Assembly: GCA_963823845.1 (NCBI GenBank)
Contig: CAWGND010000021.1
Span: forward strand, 124,001-188,000
Length of the DNA stretch: 64,000 bases
Reading direction: 5' to 3'
Source of the DNA: Alloacidobacterium sp963823845
Lineage (GTDB): Bacteria > Acidobacteriota > Terriglobia > Terriglobales > Acidobacteriaceae
Each line of letters opens with the position of its first letter. Position 1 is the first letter of the stretch. The notes under the pieces were generated by a model that had not been told where the DNA came from, did not search any database, and was given only the letters and a program-made list of their open reading frames with translations. Positions 27,504-36,183 of the stretch are shown piece after piece. The position numbers were made by a program, and so were the translations under genes.

Positions 27504-29177
27504 CTACACCCCGACTGGGAATGGTTTTGGCGATGACTCTTCGAGGTTCGCGCCGGTGCGCCAGCGTTCGAAGCGGCCCTGCAGCAGTGAAAGCAGTCCC
27601 GTATACCAATAGCCCACAACGAACAGCAGTAGGAAGGGCACGGTGAAGTAGTTCTCGTTGCTGATGGCGTACCAGATGGTCAGGGCGAAGTAGCAGCCGA
27701 TGAGCAGCTCGATCCAGGGGACGATGCCGAGGCGCTTGCGGTACTTTGCCGCCTTTGATTTTTCGCCGCGCTTCTCTACACGATATTTCGGTGTGCGCTT
27801 GAACGAACTCTTGATGCCGAGCAGCGCTTCGAGGACGGCCCTAGTGTTGGTAATAGTCAGGCCGATGCCGAGCGACATGAGGAATGGCAGGTAGAGAAAC
27901 GTTCTGAACCATTTGCGCGGGAAGAGCTCTTTCTGCGAGACCAGATAAAAGGACGAGATCGAGAAGGTCGACGCCATGAAGAGCGGGAGGTCGATCAGCA
28001 GCATCTGGAACCATCCCTGATAGAAACGGATGACCATTGCGGGCATCAACAGGGTCGAGAGCACGATCATGAGCGGGTAGCTGATGTTGGCGGTCAGGTG
28101 GTACCAGGCTTCGAGCTTGGTGTGAAACGGCACGTCGCTTTCAAGGACCCTCGGCAAAATCTTTTTCGAGGTCTGGATCAGGCCTTTGGCCCAACGGGCC
28201 TGTTGCGTTTTGAAGGCCGTCATCTCGATGGGCACTTCGGCGGGACATTCGACATCCTGCAGATATTTGAAGCGCCAGCCTTTGAGTTGGGCGCGATAAC
28301 TGAGGTCGGTGTCTTCGGTCAGAGTGTCATGCTGCCAGCCGCCGGCTTCGCCGATCGCGCAGGTGCGCCACATGCCGGCCGTCCCGTTGAAGTTGAAGAA
28401 GACATTCGCGCGCGAGCGGCCGCCGTGTTCGAGGACGAAGTGGCCGTCGAGCAGGATGGCTTCAACCTGCGTGAGGAAGCTGTAATCGCGGTTGAGGTGC
28501 GTCCAGCGTGTCTGCACCATGCCTACGTCCGGCTCGGCGAAGTGATGGATGACCTGCATCAGCCATTCGCGTGGCGGTACGAAGTCCGCGTCGAAGATGG
28601 CGACGAACTCGCCGGTCGCTGACTTCAGACCATGATCGAGCGCTCCTGCTTTGAAGCCGTAGCGATCTGTCCGGTGAATGTAGACGATGGGATGGCCAAC
28701 GGCCTGATACTGTTCGACGATGCTGCGGGCTACCTCTTTCGTCTCGTCGGTAGAGTCGTCGAGCACCTGAATTTCGAGCAGCTCGCGCGGGTATTCGAGA
28801 TTGCAGCAGGCCTCGATAAGGCGGTCGATGACGAACTGCTCATTGAAAATGGGCAACTGCACGGTAACACGCGGGAGGTGTTCGAAGTGCTTTGGCGGTT
28901 CTTTGGCGGCGTTCTTGCGGTGCTTGAAGTAGAGATAGACGAGTTGGTAGCGGTGCATTCCGTAGAACGCAAGGATGATCATTACCAGGAAATACGGAAT
29001 GAGCAGCGCTGTGTCGAACCAGTTCCAGCGATAGAGATGCTCGAAGGTGCGGTCGCCGTAGTGGGAGCGGAGATAGTGCGAAAGGCTGTGCTGATTCGCT
29101 TGCGCCAGAACCGCTGGCACAAAAGTGAACATGGATTTAAAAAAAGATGTCGCCAGCAGGGCCTTGCCTCCGCGCAC
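27504..29177 (-). CDS. Processive family 2 glycosyltransferase, membrane bound
   Basis: 557 residues with GTG at 29177; a shorter start at ATG 29132 is possible. One membrane helix (about 55-77) is followed by the GT2 catalytic domain with LDDSTDETKEVA, DADFVPPREW, TEDTDLSYR and the processive motif QQARW, and then at least four C-terminal membrane helices. This is the cellulose synthase/CslA-like arrangement seen in beta-mannan or glucan synthases. The polysaccharide made here is unknown, and no BcsB/BcsC-like partners are adjacent. It lies 43 bases downstream of mqnC. Confidence 0.88.
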   Translation of the reverse strand: MRGGKALLATSFFKSMFTFVPAVLAQANQHSLSHYLRSHYGDRTFEHLYRWNWFDTALLIPYFLVMIILAFYGMHRYQLVYLYFKHRKNAAKEPPKHFEHLPRVTVQLPIFNEQFVIDRLIEACCNLEYPRELLEIQVLDDSTDETKEVARSIVEQYQAVGHPIVYIHRTDRYGFKAGALDHGLKSATGEFVAIFDADFVPPREWLMQVIHHFAEPDVGMVQTRWTHLNRDYSFLTQVEAILLDGHFVLEHGGRSRANVFFNFNGTAGMWRTCAIGEAGGWQHDTLTEDTDLSYRAQLKGWRFKYLQDVECPAEVPIEMTAFKTQQARWAKGLIQTSKKILPRVLESDVPFHTKLEAWYHLTANISYPLMIVLSTLLMPAMVIRFYQGWFQMLLIDLPLFMASTFSISSFYLVSQKELFPRKWFRTFLYLPFLMSLGIGLTITNTRAVLEALLGIKSSFKRTPKYRVEKRGEKSKAAKYRKRLGIVPWIELLIGCYFALTIWYAISNENYFTVPFLLLFVVGYWYTGLLSLLQGRFERWRTGANLEESSPKPFPVGV

Positions 29178-29220
29178 CTAAAAGCCTAATTGTATGCGAT
29201 TTGGTTGCGTTATCGATTGC

Positions 29221-30267
29221 CTAGTTCAGGAACATCGTCCGATAGAGCGTGTCACGCTGCACGGGCTTGAAACCTGCGTCGCGGATGATGCGGCGAAGCT
29301 CTTCTTCCGTAGTGCAGTTCGAGGTTCCAGCGGCTTTTACGACGTTTTCTTCCAGCATCACAGAGCCAACGTCGTTGCCGCCGAAGCGCAGGCCGAGCTG
29401 CAGGACCTTCAATCCCTGCGTGACCCAGCTCGATTGCACGTTCTCGATGTTCGAGAGGTAGAGGCGGGAGATTGCGAGGACTTTGAGGTATTCGACTGCG
29501 GTCGCCTCGTCCCATCCGCGTCCCCCGAGGGCTGTGTTGTGCGGCTGGAAGCTCCAGGGAATAAATGCGGTGAAGCCGCCGGTTTCTTCCTGCAGGCGCC
29601 GCACCTGTTCGAAGTGGTTGACGCGGTGCTCGAAGGTTTCGCCAACGCCGAACATCATGGTCGCGGTAGTGCGCATGCCAAGCTCATGGGCCGTGCGATG
29701 GACGAGAACCCAATCGTCGGTTGAGCACTTCAGGCGCGCAATGCGGTGGCGCACTTCATCGTCGAGAATCTCAGCGCCGCCGCCGGGGATCGAATCGAGG
29801 CCGGCGTCGCGCAGGCGCCCGATGGTGTCGCGCACGCTCAGGTTGCTATATTCGGCGATGGCGAGAATTTCAGAAGCCGAGAAGCAGTGCATCCACACCT
29901 GCGGAAAGCGCTGCTTGATGCCTTTAAGCAGGCGCTCGAACCACTCGATCTTGAGATCGGGATGAAGGCCGCCCTGCATGAGCACGCCGGTTCCGCCCAT
30001 CTCGATGGTCTCGGCGATTTTCTGGTAGATCGTTTCGAAGTCGAGGATGTAGCCTTCGGCCGCCATCTTGCCTTTGAGCGGGCGGTAGAAGGCGCAGAAG
30101 GTGCAGTATTCGGTGCAGAAGTTGGTGTAGTTGATATTGCGGTCGATGATGTAGGTCACTACGCCTTCAGGGTGCAGCTTCCTGCGCATGGCGTCGGCTT
30201 CCATGCCAAGACCGATGAGGTCGTCGGAGTGGAAGTAATCGAGGGCTTGCTGGCGAGTGATCGACAT
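29221..30267 (-). CDS. mqnC: Dehypoxanthine futalosine cyclase MqnC (radical SAM)
   Basis: A 348-residue protein. The radical SAM cluster cysteines are in CTEYCTFC, followed by AFYRPLKG as in MqnC/CofH-like enzymes; the MQGGLHPDLKIEW and SIPGGGAEIL motifs match the MqnC family. It cyclises dehypoxanthine futalosine in the futalosine route to menaquinone, so the organism probably makes menaquinone by this route rather than through MenF/MenD. No other mqn gene is visible in the window. Confidence 0.92.
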   Translation of the reverse strand: MSITRQQALDYFHSDDLIGLGMEADAMRRKLHPEGVVTYIIDRNINYTNFCTEYCTFCAFYRPLKGKMAAEGYILDFETIYQKIAETIEMGGTGVLMQGGLHPDLKIEWFERLLKGIKQRFPQVWMHCFSASEILAIAEYSNLSVRDTIGRLRDAGLDSIPGGGAEILDDEVRHRIARLKCSTDDWVLVHRTAHELGMRTTATMMFGVGETFEHRVNHFEQVRRLQEETGGFTAFIPWSFQPHNTALGGRGWDEATAVEYLKVLAISRLYLSNIENVQSSWVTQGLKVLQLGLRFGGNDVGSVMLEENVVKAAGTSNCTTEEELRRIIRDAGFKPVQRDTLYRTMFLN

Positions 30268-30489
30268 ACTTTGATTTTAGAAGGTCTTGGCCCAACCTTC
30301 CAGACCTCGTTCCGGAAGAAGGCTATTTCCGCGCAGCAGCGGGGAAATAGGACATCGCGGTATCATGGCCTTGAGACATGTTGTTCATACTGCCTTGCCC
30401 TGTTGTTGCATCAGAGATTGTAAGTTAGGCCCCAGGTCCCGGATTTACGTTTCGCAGGTGTGAAATTTTTTCAGGAGTAAAGGTTCCGT

Positions 30490-31694
30490 ATGCCAAATCT
30501 CTCTCGCCGCGCCTCGCGGCTTGCAGCCCTCCCGCTTGTTGCGACGCTGGTTTTTCTCTGTCCGCAGGCCGTTTGTTTGCCGCTGACGACAAGGCGCCGC
30601 CGGACGTGATCGTTTTCACCAACGGCGATCAGCTCTCCGGAAAGTTTGTGCAGGCCATTGGCGATACTGTGACCTTTCACAGTGACATCGTGGGCGACAT
30701 CAATATCGATTGGAGCAAGATTAAGGAACTCCACACCGCCCAGAAGGTGGGGGTGATCGAAAAGGGCGTCGAGTTCAAGCATCATCAGATTCCTGCCAGT
30801 GTCCCAGTCGGAACCATGTCGGTTGCGGACCAGCAGATTACCGTACAACCCGCGACCAATGCCACGATCGCGCCCATTCCCATCAAGAATGCGCACTTTA
30901 TTGTGGATGAAACGACGATGAATAAGCAGCTTCGCGGCCACCCGGGATTTTTCCAGGCGTGGAATGGAGCGGCAACGGCCGGGCTGACGATTGTGGAGGC
31001 CACGCAGAACCAATACTCCTTTAACGGAGCGGTCGCGTTGGCGCGGGTTGTGCCGACCGTAAGCTGGCTCGATCCGCGAAATCGAACCACGATCGATTAC
31101 TCGCAGTCCTACGGAAAGATCACCGATCCGGCGTACACGGCCCCCGATGGCACATTCGTCCCCTCCACTTTTTCGAAGAGTTCAATCTTCCATGCGGATG
31201 CGGAGCGGGACGAGTATGTCACGCCACGCTTCTACTTCCTGGGCATGATGTCTTTCGATCACAACTACAGCCAGAGCCTTGACCTGCAGCAGATTTATGG
31301 CGGCGGAATCGGCTACACCGTCATCAAGACGCCGACGCAGGAACTGGACGTGAAGGCTACGGTGCAATACGAACGGCAGGCCTTCTTCAACACGGTAACG
31401 AACGAGAATCAGGATCTGATCGGTTCGACATTCGGCGCATTCTACGCGCTGCACCTTCCCAAGAGCATTCTCTTTTCGCAGCAGGTGCTCTATATTCCCG
31501 CATGGAACAACTTGCATGCCTACTCGGTAGCGGAGACGGATGCACTTACCTTCCCGGCGTACAAGAATTTCGGCTTTACCCTTGGCACGCTGGATACCTA
31601 CCTGAACAATGTGCCGCTCACTTTTCCCCCGACAAAGCGCAATTCGTTCCAGTTCACGGCAGGCGTGACCTATACCATCAAGTCGTCGTATTGA
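30490..31694 (+). CDS. Secreted DUF481-like outer-membrane protein; frame break inside signal peptide
   Basis: The ATG at 30490 opens a good signal peptide (RRASRLAALPLVATLVFLC) in one frame, which soon ends. The mature protein (AADDKAPPDVIVFTNGDQLSG onwards) continues in the -1 frame to 31694 with only a TTG available as start. Adding one T to the TTT at 30572-30574 fuses them into 401 residues with a normal cleavage site near LFA. The mature part starts with a GDxLSGK segment (TGDTVTFHSD-like, binding/lever region), then a DUF481-like beta-barrel ending in VTYTIKSSY. Function is unknown; DUF481 members include salt-induced outer-membrane proteins. Confidence 0.72.
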
Positions 31695-31701
31695 TAGATG
31701 A

Positions 31702-31745
31702 AGACCGGGCGCGATCCCATTCGCGCCCGATCTCACGGTCTTTTT
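31702..31745 (+). terminator. Nested hairpin terminator after the DUF481-like gene
   Basis: GGGCGCGA/TCGCGCCC forms an 8-bp inner stem with a six-base loop. AGACC/GGTCT form an outer stem around it, and TTTT follows. It starts seven bases after the stop at 31694 and overlaps the last codons of the convergent cytochrome gene. Confidence 0.75.
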
Positions 31746-32335
31746 GCAGCGTCGTCGTCTTGGAGGATTATTTTGTTTCCGGCACTGGCGGAGGTGCCTG
31801 GGCTGGGATCGAAATTCAGCGGCTGCTTCAGCAGATCGAGCACGTCGGTGGGCAATGGCTTGTCGGCACCCGCCAGTAGTAGCGAGACCTGCCACATTTG
31901 CGTATCGTTGAGCACCTGATCGAAGGACGGCATGCCCGTCAACCGTATGCCGTTCTTGACCTTCCAGTAGGTCTCCCCCGGTGGATCGTCGCTCACGCCG
32001 ACAACGCCGGCTTCATGCGGCTGCCAGAGTTGCGGAGCATCCGGGTACATATGTGCGGCGAAGGCTGAAGGGCGTCCATAGAGCCCATGGCATGCCGCAC
32101 AGTTCTCGCGATAGAGATGTGCACCTATGAGTAGATTGGTCTCGCTTGGCGAGATTGGCGCTTTCTGCGGCATTTCGCGGTTGATGCGGGCGTGGAGCGG
32201 GCCGTGGACGATCTGGCGCTCCAACATAAAAGCCTGATCGGCGACGGCCACGGGCGGGTGTCCGAAATGGAGATACAGCAGCGCAGTGATAGGGAGGGCC
32301 AGAATCCCCAGAATCAGCCCTACTAGGAATTTCAT
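31733..32335 (-). CDS. Membrane-anchored monohaem cytochrome c
   Basis: A 200-residue protein with an N-terminal hydrophobic anchor (residues 4-23). It carries a single haem motif C-A-A-C-H in ENCAACHGLYGRPS and a downstream Met ligand candidate in RLTGMPSFDQ. It is an electron carrier of the cytochrome c, class I type, facing the periplasm. Partners are not adjacent. The C-terminal tail is polar and non-conserved-looking. The 3' end is shared with the terminator of the opposing gene. Confidence 0.85.
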   Translation of the reverse strand: MKFLVGLILGILALPITALLYLHFGHPPVAVADQAFMLERQIVHGPLHARINREMPQKAPISPSETNLLIGAHLYRENCAACHGLYGRPSAFAAHMYPDAPQLWQPHEAGVVGVSDDPPGETYWKVKNGIRLTGMPSFDQVLNDTQMWQVSLLLAGADKPLPTDVLDLLKQPLNFDPSPGTSASAGNKIILQDDDAAKRP

Positions 32336-32626
32336 TAAGCTTGTGTCCTCAATATGAGATAGACGCTCGCCAGAGGCCGCGAGACTGAGTGCAGCCTGCG
32401 CCCACCTAGGAAAACAGGCATAGAGGGAACAGGCAAGATCTTTTTATAACAACAGGACATCATTTCGAGCTCACCCAGGAGAACCGGCTCCCTAAAACGT
32501 ATCTGATGGCGTCAATAGCTCGTCGGTGCAATAGAATAAAAAGAGCTTTGGCCTTGGAGACTTGTTTCCGTCTTTCTTTGACAGTCTCAATTTTTGTTTC
32601 GCCCGGCAGTGGAGGCATTCAGGTTC

Positions 32627-33388
32627 ATGTTTTGTTCCAACCGTTTTTATCCGGTTCTGGCAACCGCCATTTTTTCTTTAGCATTGCTTCAGGCGCGAGC
32701 GCAGCAAACGCCATCCCAACCGCAATCCACGGAGCAGACGCAGGCTGGTCAGGCTACTGCCCAGCAGACCAATCCTCAGGAGCGTGCCGAAGTGCTGCGT
32801 CAGGCGCAGGAGCGGGTCAAGGCGCGCCGCAAACTGCGTGAGCAGCAGGTGATTCAGGACACCTACACGCACAAGTATGAGGCGTCTTTCGGCGGCAATT
32901 ACCTGCGTTTCCGTCCGGGCAACTATCTCCAGCACATCAATGAAGGGGGCTGGCACGTCAACATTACGGACTATGCCTTCGGCAAGATCGGCATCACTGC
33001 GGATGGGCGTGGCTATTACGGCACCACCTACACCGGGCCCAACCAATACGGTGTCTACAAGCCGAGCATCAGCCAGTACACGTTTCTGGGAGGGCCTACG
33101 ATTCGCTTCTTCGAGGGGTTGCACTGGGGCTGGACGGCGCAGGTGCTGGCCGGCGTTGGTCATGGCAACTTCGGAACTGGCACAGGTGGTTTGCCTCCAG
33201 AACTGATTGGCCTTTACAGCGACGGAAATGCCTTCAATCTGAGTGCAGGCGCATCGGTGGATTACAACCTGAGCCCCGCGCTGGCTCTGCGCCTGACTCC
33301 CGGCTACCTGATGACCCGATATGGCAGTTCGACGCAGAACAATCTCGGCTTTACCGCGGGTGTTGTTTGGCGGTGGGGAAGGCAGTAA
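32627..33388 (+). CDS. Secreted outer-membrane beta-barrel-like protein
   Basis: 253 residues from ATG 32627, which starts the signal peptide (FYPVLATAIFSLALL, cleavage after ARA). An upstream in-frame TTG at 32594 has no better support. After a Gln/Ala-rich, charged stretch (RAEVLRQAQERVKARRKLREQQV) the protein has alternating aromatic/Gly strands and ends AGVVWRWGRQ, consistent with a small beta-barrel. Function is unknown. A strong terminator follows. Confidence 0.72.
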   Translation: MFCSNRFYPVLATAIFSLALLQARAQQTPSQPQSTEQTQAGQATAQQTNPQERAEVLRQAQERVKARRKLREQQVIQDTYTHKYEASFGGNYLRFRPGNYLQHINEGGWHVNITDYAFGKIGITADGRGYYGTTYTGPNQYGVYKPSISQYTFLGGPTIRFFEGLHWGWTAQVLAGVGHGNFGTGTGGLPPELIGLYSDGNAFNLSAGASVDYNLSPALALRLTPGYLMTRYGSSTQNNLGFTAGVVWRWGRQ

Positions 33389-33401
33389 CAGTTTTATATG
33401 T

Positions 33402-33437
33402 AGACGAAGGCCGCGCTCAGCGCGGCCTTCGTCTTTT
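33402..33437 (+). terminator. Strong rho-independent terminator
   Basis: GACGAAGGCCGCG (33403-33415) pairs perfectly with CGCGGCCTTCGTC (33421-33433) across a short loop, followed by TTTT. It lies 14 bases after the beta-barrel gene and just before the stop of the convergent fumarase, so it may also insulate that gene. Confidence 0.9.
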
Positions 33438-33444
33438 AGGCGTT

Positions 33445-34968
33445 CTAGGCAAGAATTGGCACGCCGCCTAGACGGGATTGAATCCGTGCCTGCCATTCTT
33501 TCGGTCCCGTCTGGTGCACTGAGGTGCCTTTGGAGTCCACGGCAACCGTTACCGGCATGTCTGCGACTTCGAACTCGTAGATCGCTTCCATGCCGAGATC
33601 TTCGAACGCAATGACTCGAGACGCCTTGATCGCTTTCGAAACCAGATATGCCGCACCGCCCACCGCCATCAGATACACGGCGCTGTTGTCGCGGATGGCT
33701 TCAATTGCCGCAGGGCCGCGCTCGGCTTTGCCTACCATGCCAAGCAGACCCGTTGCTTCAAGCATCTGACGCGTGAACTTGTCCATGCGCGTTGCCGTAG
33801 TGGGGCCGGCAGGGCCGACGACTTCTTCGCGCACAGGATTGACGGGGCCAACGTAGTAGATGAAGCGGTTTGTGAAATCGACGGGCAGCTTTTCGCCGCG
33901 GTTGAGCATGCCGGTGATGCGCTGGTGGGCGGCGTCGCGGCCGGTCAGTAGTTTTCCGTTCAGCAACAGCACTTCGCCTGGCTTCCATGTTGCCACGTCT
34001 GCGCGCGTAACCGTGTCGAGATTTACGCGGCGCGCTGCAGAAGTGTCATAGGTGAGCTTTGGCCAGTCGTCGAGTGAGGGAGGATCGAGCGCCACCGGCC
34101 CGGAGCCATCGAGCACAAAGTGCGCGTGCCGCGTCGCGGCGCAGTTGGGAATCATCGCGATGGGTAGGTTCACGGCGTGCGTCGGGTAGTCGAGAATTTT
34201 TACGTCGAGCACGGTCGTAAGACCGCCGAGCCCTTGTGCGCCGATGCCGAGGTCGTTGACTTTTCTGTACAGCTCTATGCGCAGCTCTTCGATCTTGTTT
34301 TGCGGTCCGCGCTCGATCAGGTCCTGAATGTCAATCGGACCCATGAGCGCTTCTTTCGCGAGCAGCATGGCTTTCTCGGCTGTGCCGCCAATGCCGATGC
34401 CAAGCATTCCCGGCGGGCACCATCCGGCGCCCATGGTGGGGACAGTCTTCAGCACCCATTCTTCGATCGAGTCCGAAGGATTCAGCATGACGAACTTCGA
34501 CTTTGCCTCAGAGCCGCCGCCCTTCGCTGCAACGATCACTTCTACTTCGCCGCCTTTGACCAGCTGCACGTTCACGACAGCGGGAGTGTTATCGCGAGTG
34601 TTTTTGCGCGCCCCGGCAGGATCGGCAAGAATCGAGGCGCGCAGCACGTTATCAGGATTCAGATAGGCGCGGCGCACGCCCTCGTTCACCATCTCTTCGA
34701 CAGTCAACTCGGCAACCCAGCGAACGTCCATGCCGATTTTGAGAAATACGGTGACGATGCCTGTATCCTGGCAGATGGGACGATGACCCTCGGCGCACAT
34801 GCGCGAGTTGATAAGGATCTGCGCCATCGCATCCCTGGCTGCCGGCGACTCTTCACGCTCGTATGCCTTCGCGAGATTGGTGATGAAATCCACCGGATGG
34901 TAGTAACTGATGTATTGGAGTGCGTCCGCTACGCTCTGAATCAGGTCTTCCTGCTTGATGGTCGCCAT
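33445..34968 (-). CDS. fumA: Fumarate hydratase, class I ([4Fe-4S])
   Basis: A 507-residue protein with the class I fumarase architecture: an alpha domain with the cluster-ligand region PICQDTGIV, GAGWCPPGMLGIGIGG and IPNCAATRHAHF, then a beta domain with LLLNGKLLTGRDAAHQR and the FEDLGMEAIYEFEV stretch. It interconverts fumarate and malate in the TCA cycle. It is oxygen-sensitive, unlike class II FumC. The ATG start at 34968 follows a clear non-coding gap to the divergent ypdA. Confidence 0.95.
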   Translation of the reverse strand: MATIKQEDLIQSVADALQYISYYHPVDFITNLAKAYEREESPAARDAMAQILINSRMCAEGHRPICQDTGIVTVFLKIGMDVRWVAELTVEEMVNEGVRRAYLNPDNVLRASILADPAGARKNTRDNTPAVVNVQLVKGGEVEVIVAAKGGGSEAKSKFVMLNPSDSIEEWVLKTVPTMGAGWCPPGMLGIGIGGTAEKAMLLAKEALMGPIDIQDLIERGPQNKIEELRIELYRKVNDLGIGAQGLGGLTTVLDVKILDYPTHAVNLPIAMIPNCAATRHAHFVLDGSGPVALDPPSLDDWPKLTYDTSAARRVNLDTVTRADVATWKPGEVLLLNGKLLTGRDAAHQRITGMLNRGEKLPVDFTNRFIYYVGPVNPVREEVVGPAGPTTATRMDKFTRQMLEATGLLGMVGKAERGPAAIEAIRDNSAVYLMAVGGAAYLVSKAIKASRVIAFEDLGMEAIYEFEVADMPVTVAVDSKGTSVHQTGPKEWQARIQSRLGGVPILA

Positions 34969-35096
34969 TAAAACTTCAGAATCCTTTGTTGATTCTTAGG
35001 ATAAATGAATTGTCTCCCAAGCTGCTGTTGCCAGGGCTTTGTGTTCTCCCGGCGAAAATGAATTTTTCTGCGTTGCCAATCGTCTAATCTAGGAAT

Positions 35097-36113
35097 ATGG
35101 ACGGCAACACGTACTCTCCCGAAACTTTCGACGTCCTTGTGATTGGCGCCGGGCCGACCGGCATGGCTTGCGCGATTGAAGCGCAGCGCGCCGGGCTGCG
35201 CAGCGTCCTGGTGGACAAAGGCTGCCTGTGCAATTCGCTCTTTCACTATCCGTCGCACATGACCTTCTTTACCACGCCGGAACTGCTCGAAATCGGCGAC
35301 ATTCCGTTTCCCAGCGTGAACCAGAAGCCGACGCGCAACGAGGCGCTGGAGTATTACCGCAAAGTTGCCGAGCATTACCAGCTCGACATTCGCCCGTATC
35401 AGAATGTTGATTCGATCTCCGGTTCGGATGGCGATTTTCGCATACAGGTGACCGACCGTTTCGGACGCAGGTTCGCGCATCATGCACGCAAGCTGGTTGT
35501 CGCGACGGGTTACTACGATCTGCCCAACTATCTCGGCATTCCGGGTGAAGAGCTGCCGAAAGTGCAGCACTACTACGATGATCCTCATCCTTACTATGAT
35601 CTCGATGTGCTGGTGATCGGAGGCAAGAACTCTGCCGCGATTGCTGCGCTCGATCTGTGGCGTCACGGCGCGCGCGTGACGCTTGTGCACCGAGGGCCTG
35701 CAATGCACAGGCACGTGAAGTACTGGATTCTTCCCGACATTGAAAACCGCATCAAGAATGGAGAGATCACGGCTTATTTCGCAAGTGACGTCGAGCAGAT
35801 TGGAGAAGATACCGTCTCCGTAAACACGCCACAAGGCTCAATCACCATCACGAATGACTACGTCTTTGCCATGACCGGATATCATCCGGACTTCGACTTC
35901 CTGACGGCGCTCGGTGTCGAACTTGAAGGCGACGATCGCTGTCCCGCCTGCGATCCGAAAAGTCTCGAAAGCAACGTGCCCGGCATCTACCTTGCGGGTG
36001 TCATTATTGCGGGAGAGAGAACCAACGAGATCTTCATCGAGAATGGCCGTTTTCACGGCCGTCAAATCGCATCAGACTTAAGAGAGAGGCTCTCGGCAGC
36101 CGTGAGAGCGTAA
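35097..36113 (+). CDS. ypdA: YpdA-family FAD-dependent bacillithiol disulfide reductase
   Basis: A 338-residue protein with the FAD-binding GAGPTGMACAIEA at the N-terminus, the second dinucleotide fold VLVIGGKNSAAIAALDL, and family motifs DKGCLCNSLFHYP, HMTFFTTPELLEIGD and KPTRNEALEYYRKV. YpdA proteins recycle bacillithiol disulfide using NADPH and lack the CxxC of thioredoxin reductases, as is true here. The gene is divergent from fumarase. Bacillithiol synthesis genes are not in the window. Confidence 0.88.
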   Translation: MDGNTYSPETFDVLVIGAGPTGMACAIEAQRAGLRSVLVDKGCLCNSLFHYPSHMTFFTTPELLEIGDIPFPSVNQKPTRNEALEYYRKVAEHYQLDIRPYQNVDSISGSDGDFRIQVTDRFGRRFAHHARKLVVATGYYDLPNYLGIPGEELPKVQHYYDDPHPYYDLDVLVIGGKNSAAIAALDLWRHGARVTLVHRGPAMHRHVKYWILPDIENRIKNGEITAYFASDVEQIGEDTVSVNTPQGSITITNDYVFAMTGYHPDFDFLTALGVELEGDDRCPACDPKSLESNVPGIYLAGVIIAGERTNEIFIENGRFHGRQIASDLRERLSAAVRA

Positions 36114-36183
36114 TCTGAATATCAGGTTTCCCGTCCGCCGAGCGAATAAACGCAAGGGCACGGGAAGCGGTTTTTCTTGACAT

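Noticed and set aside
34968..35834. 288-codon minus-strand frame beside fumarase
   Set aside because: It is antisense to ypdA, whose FAD and NAD motifs are clear, and its composition is shadow-like.
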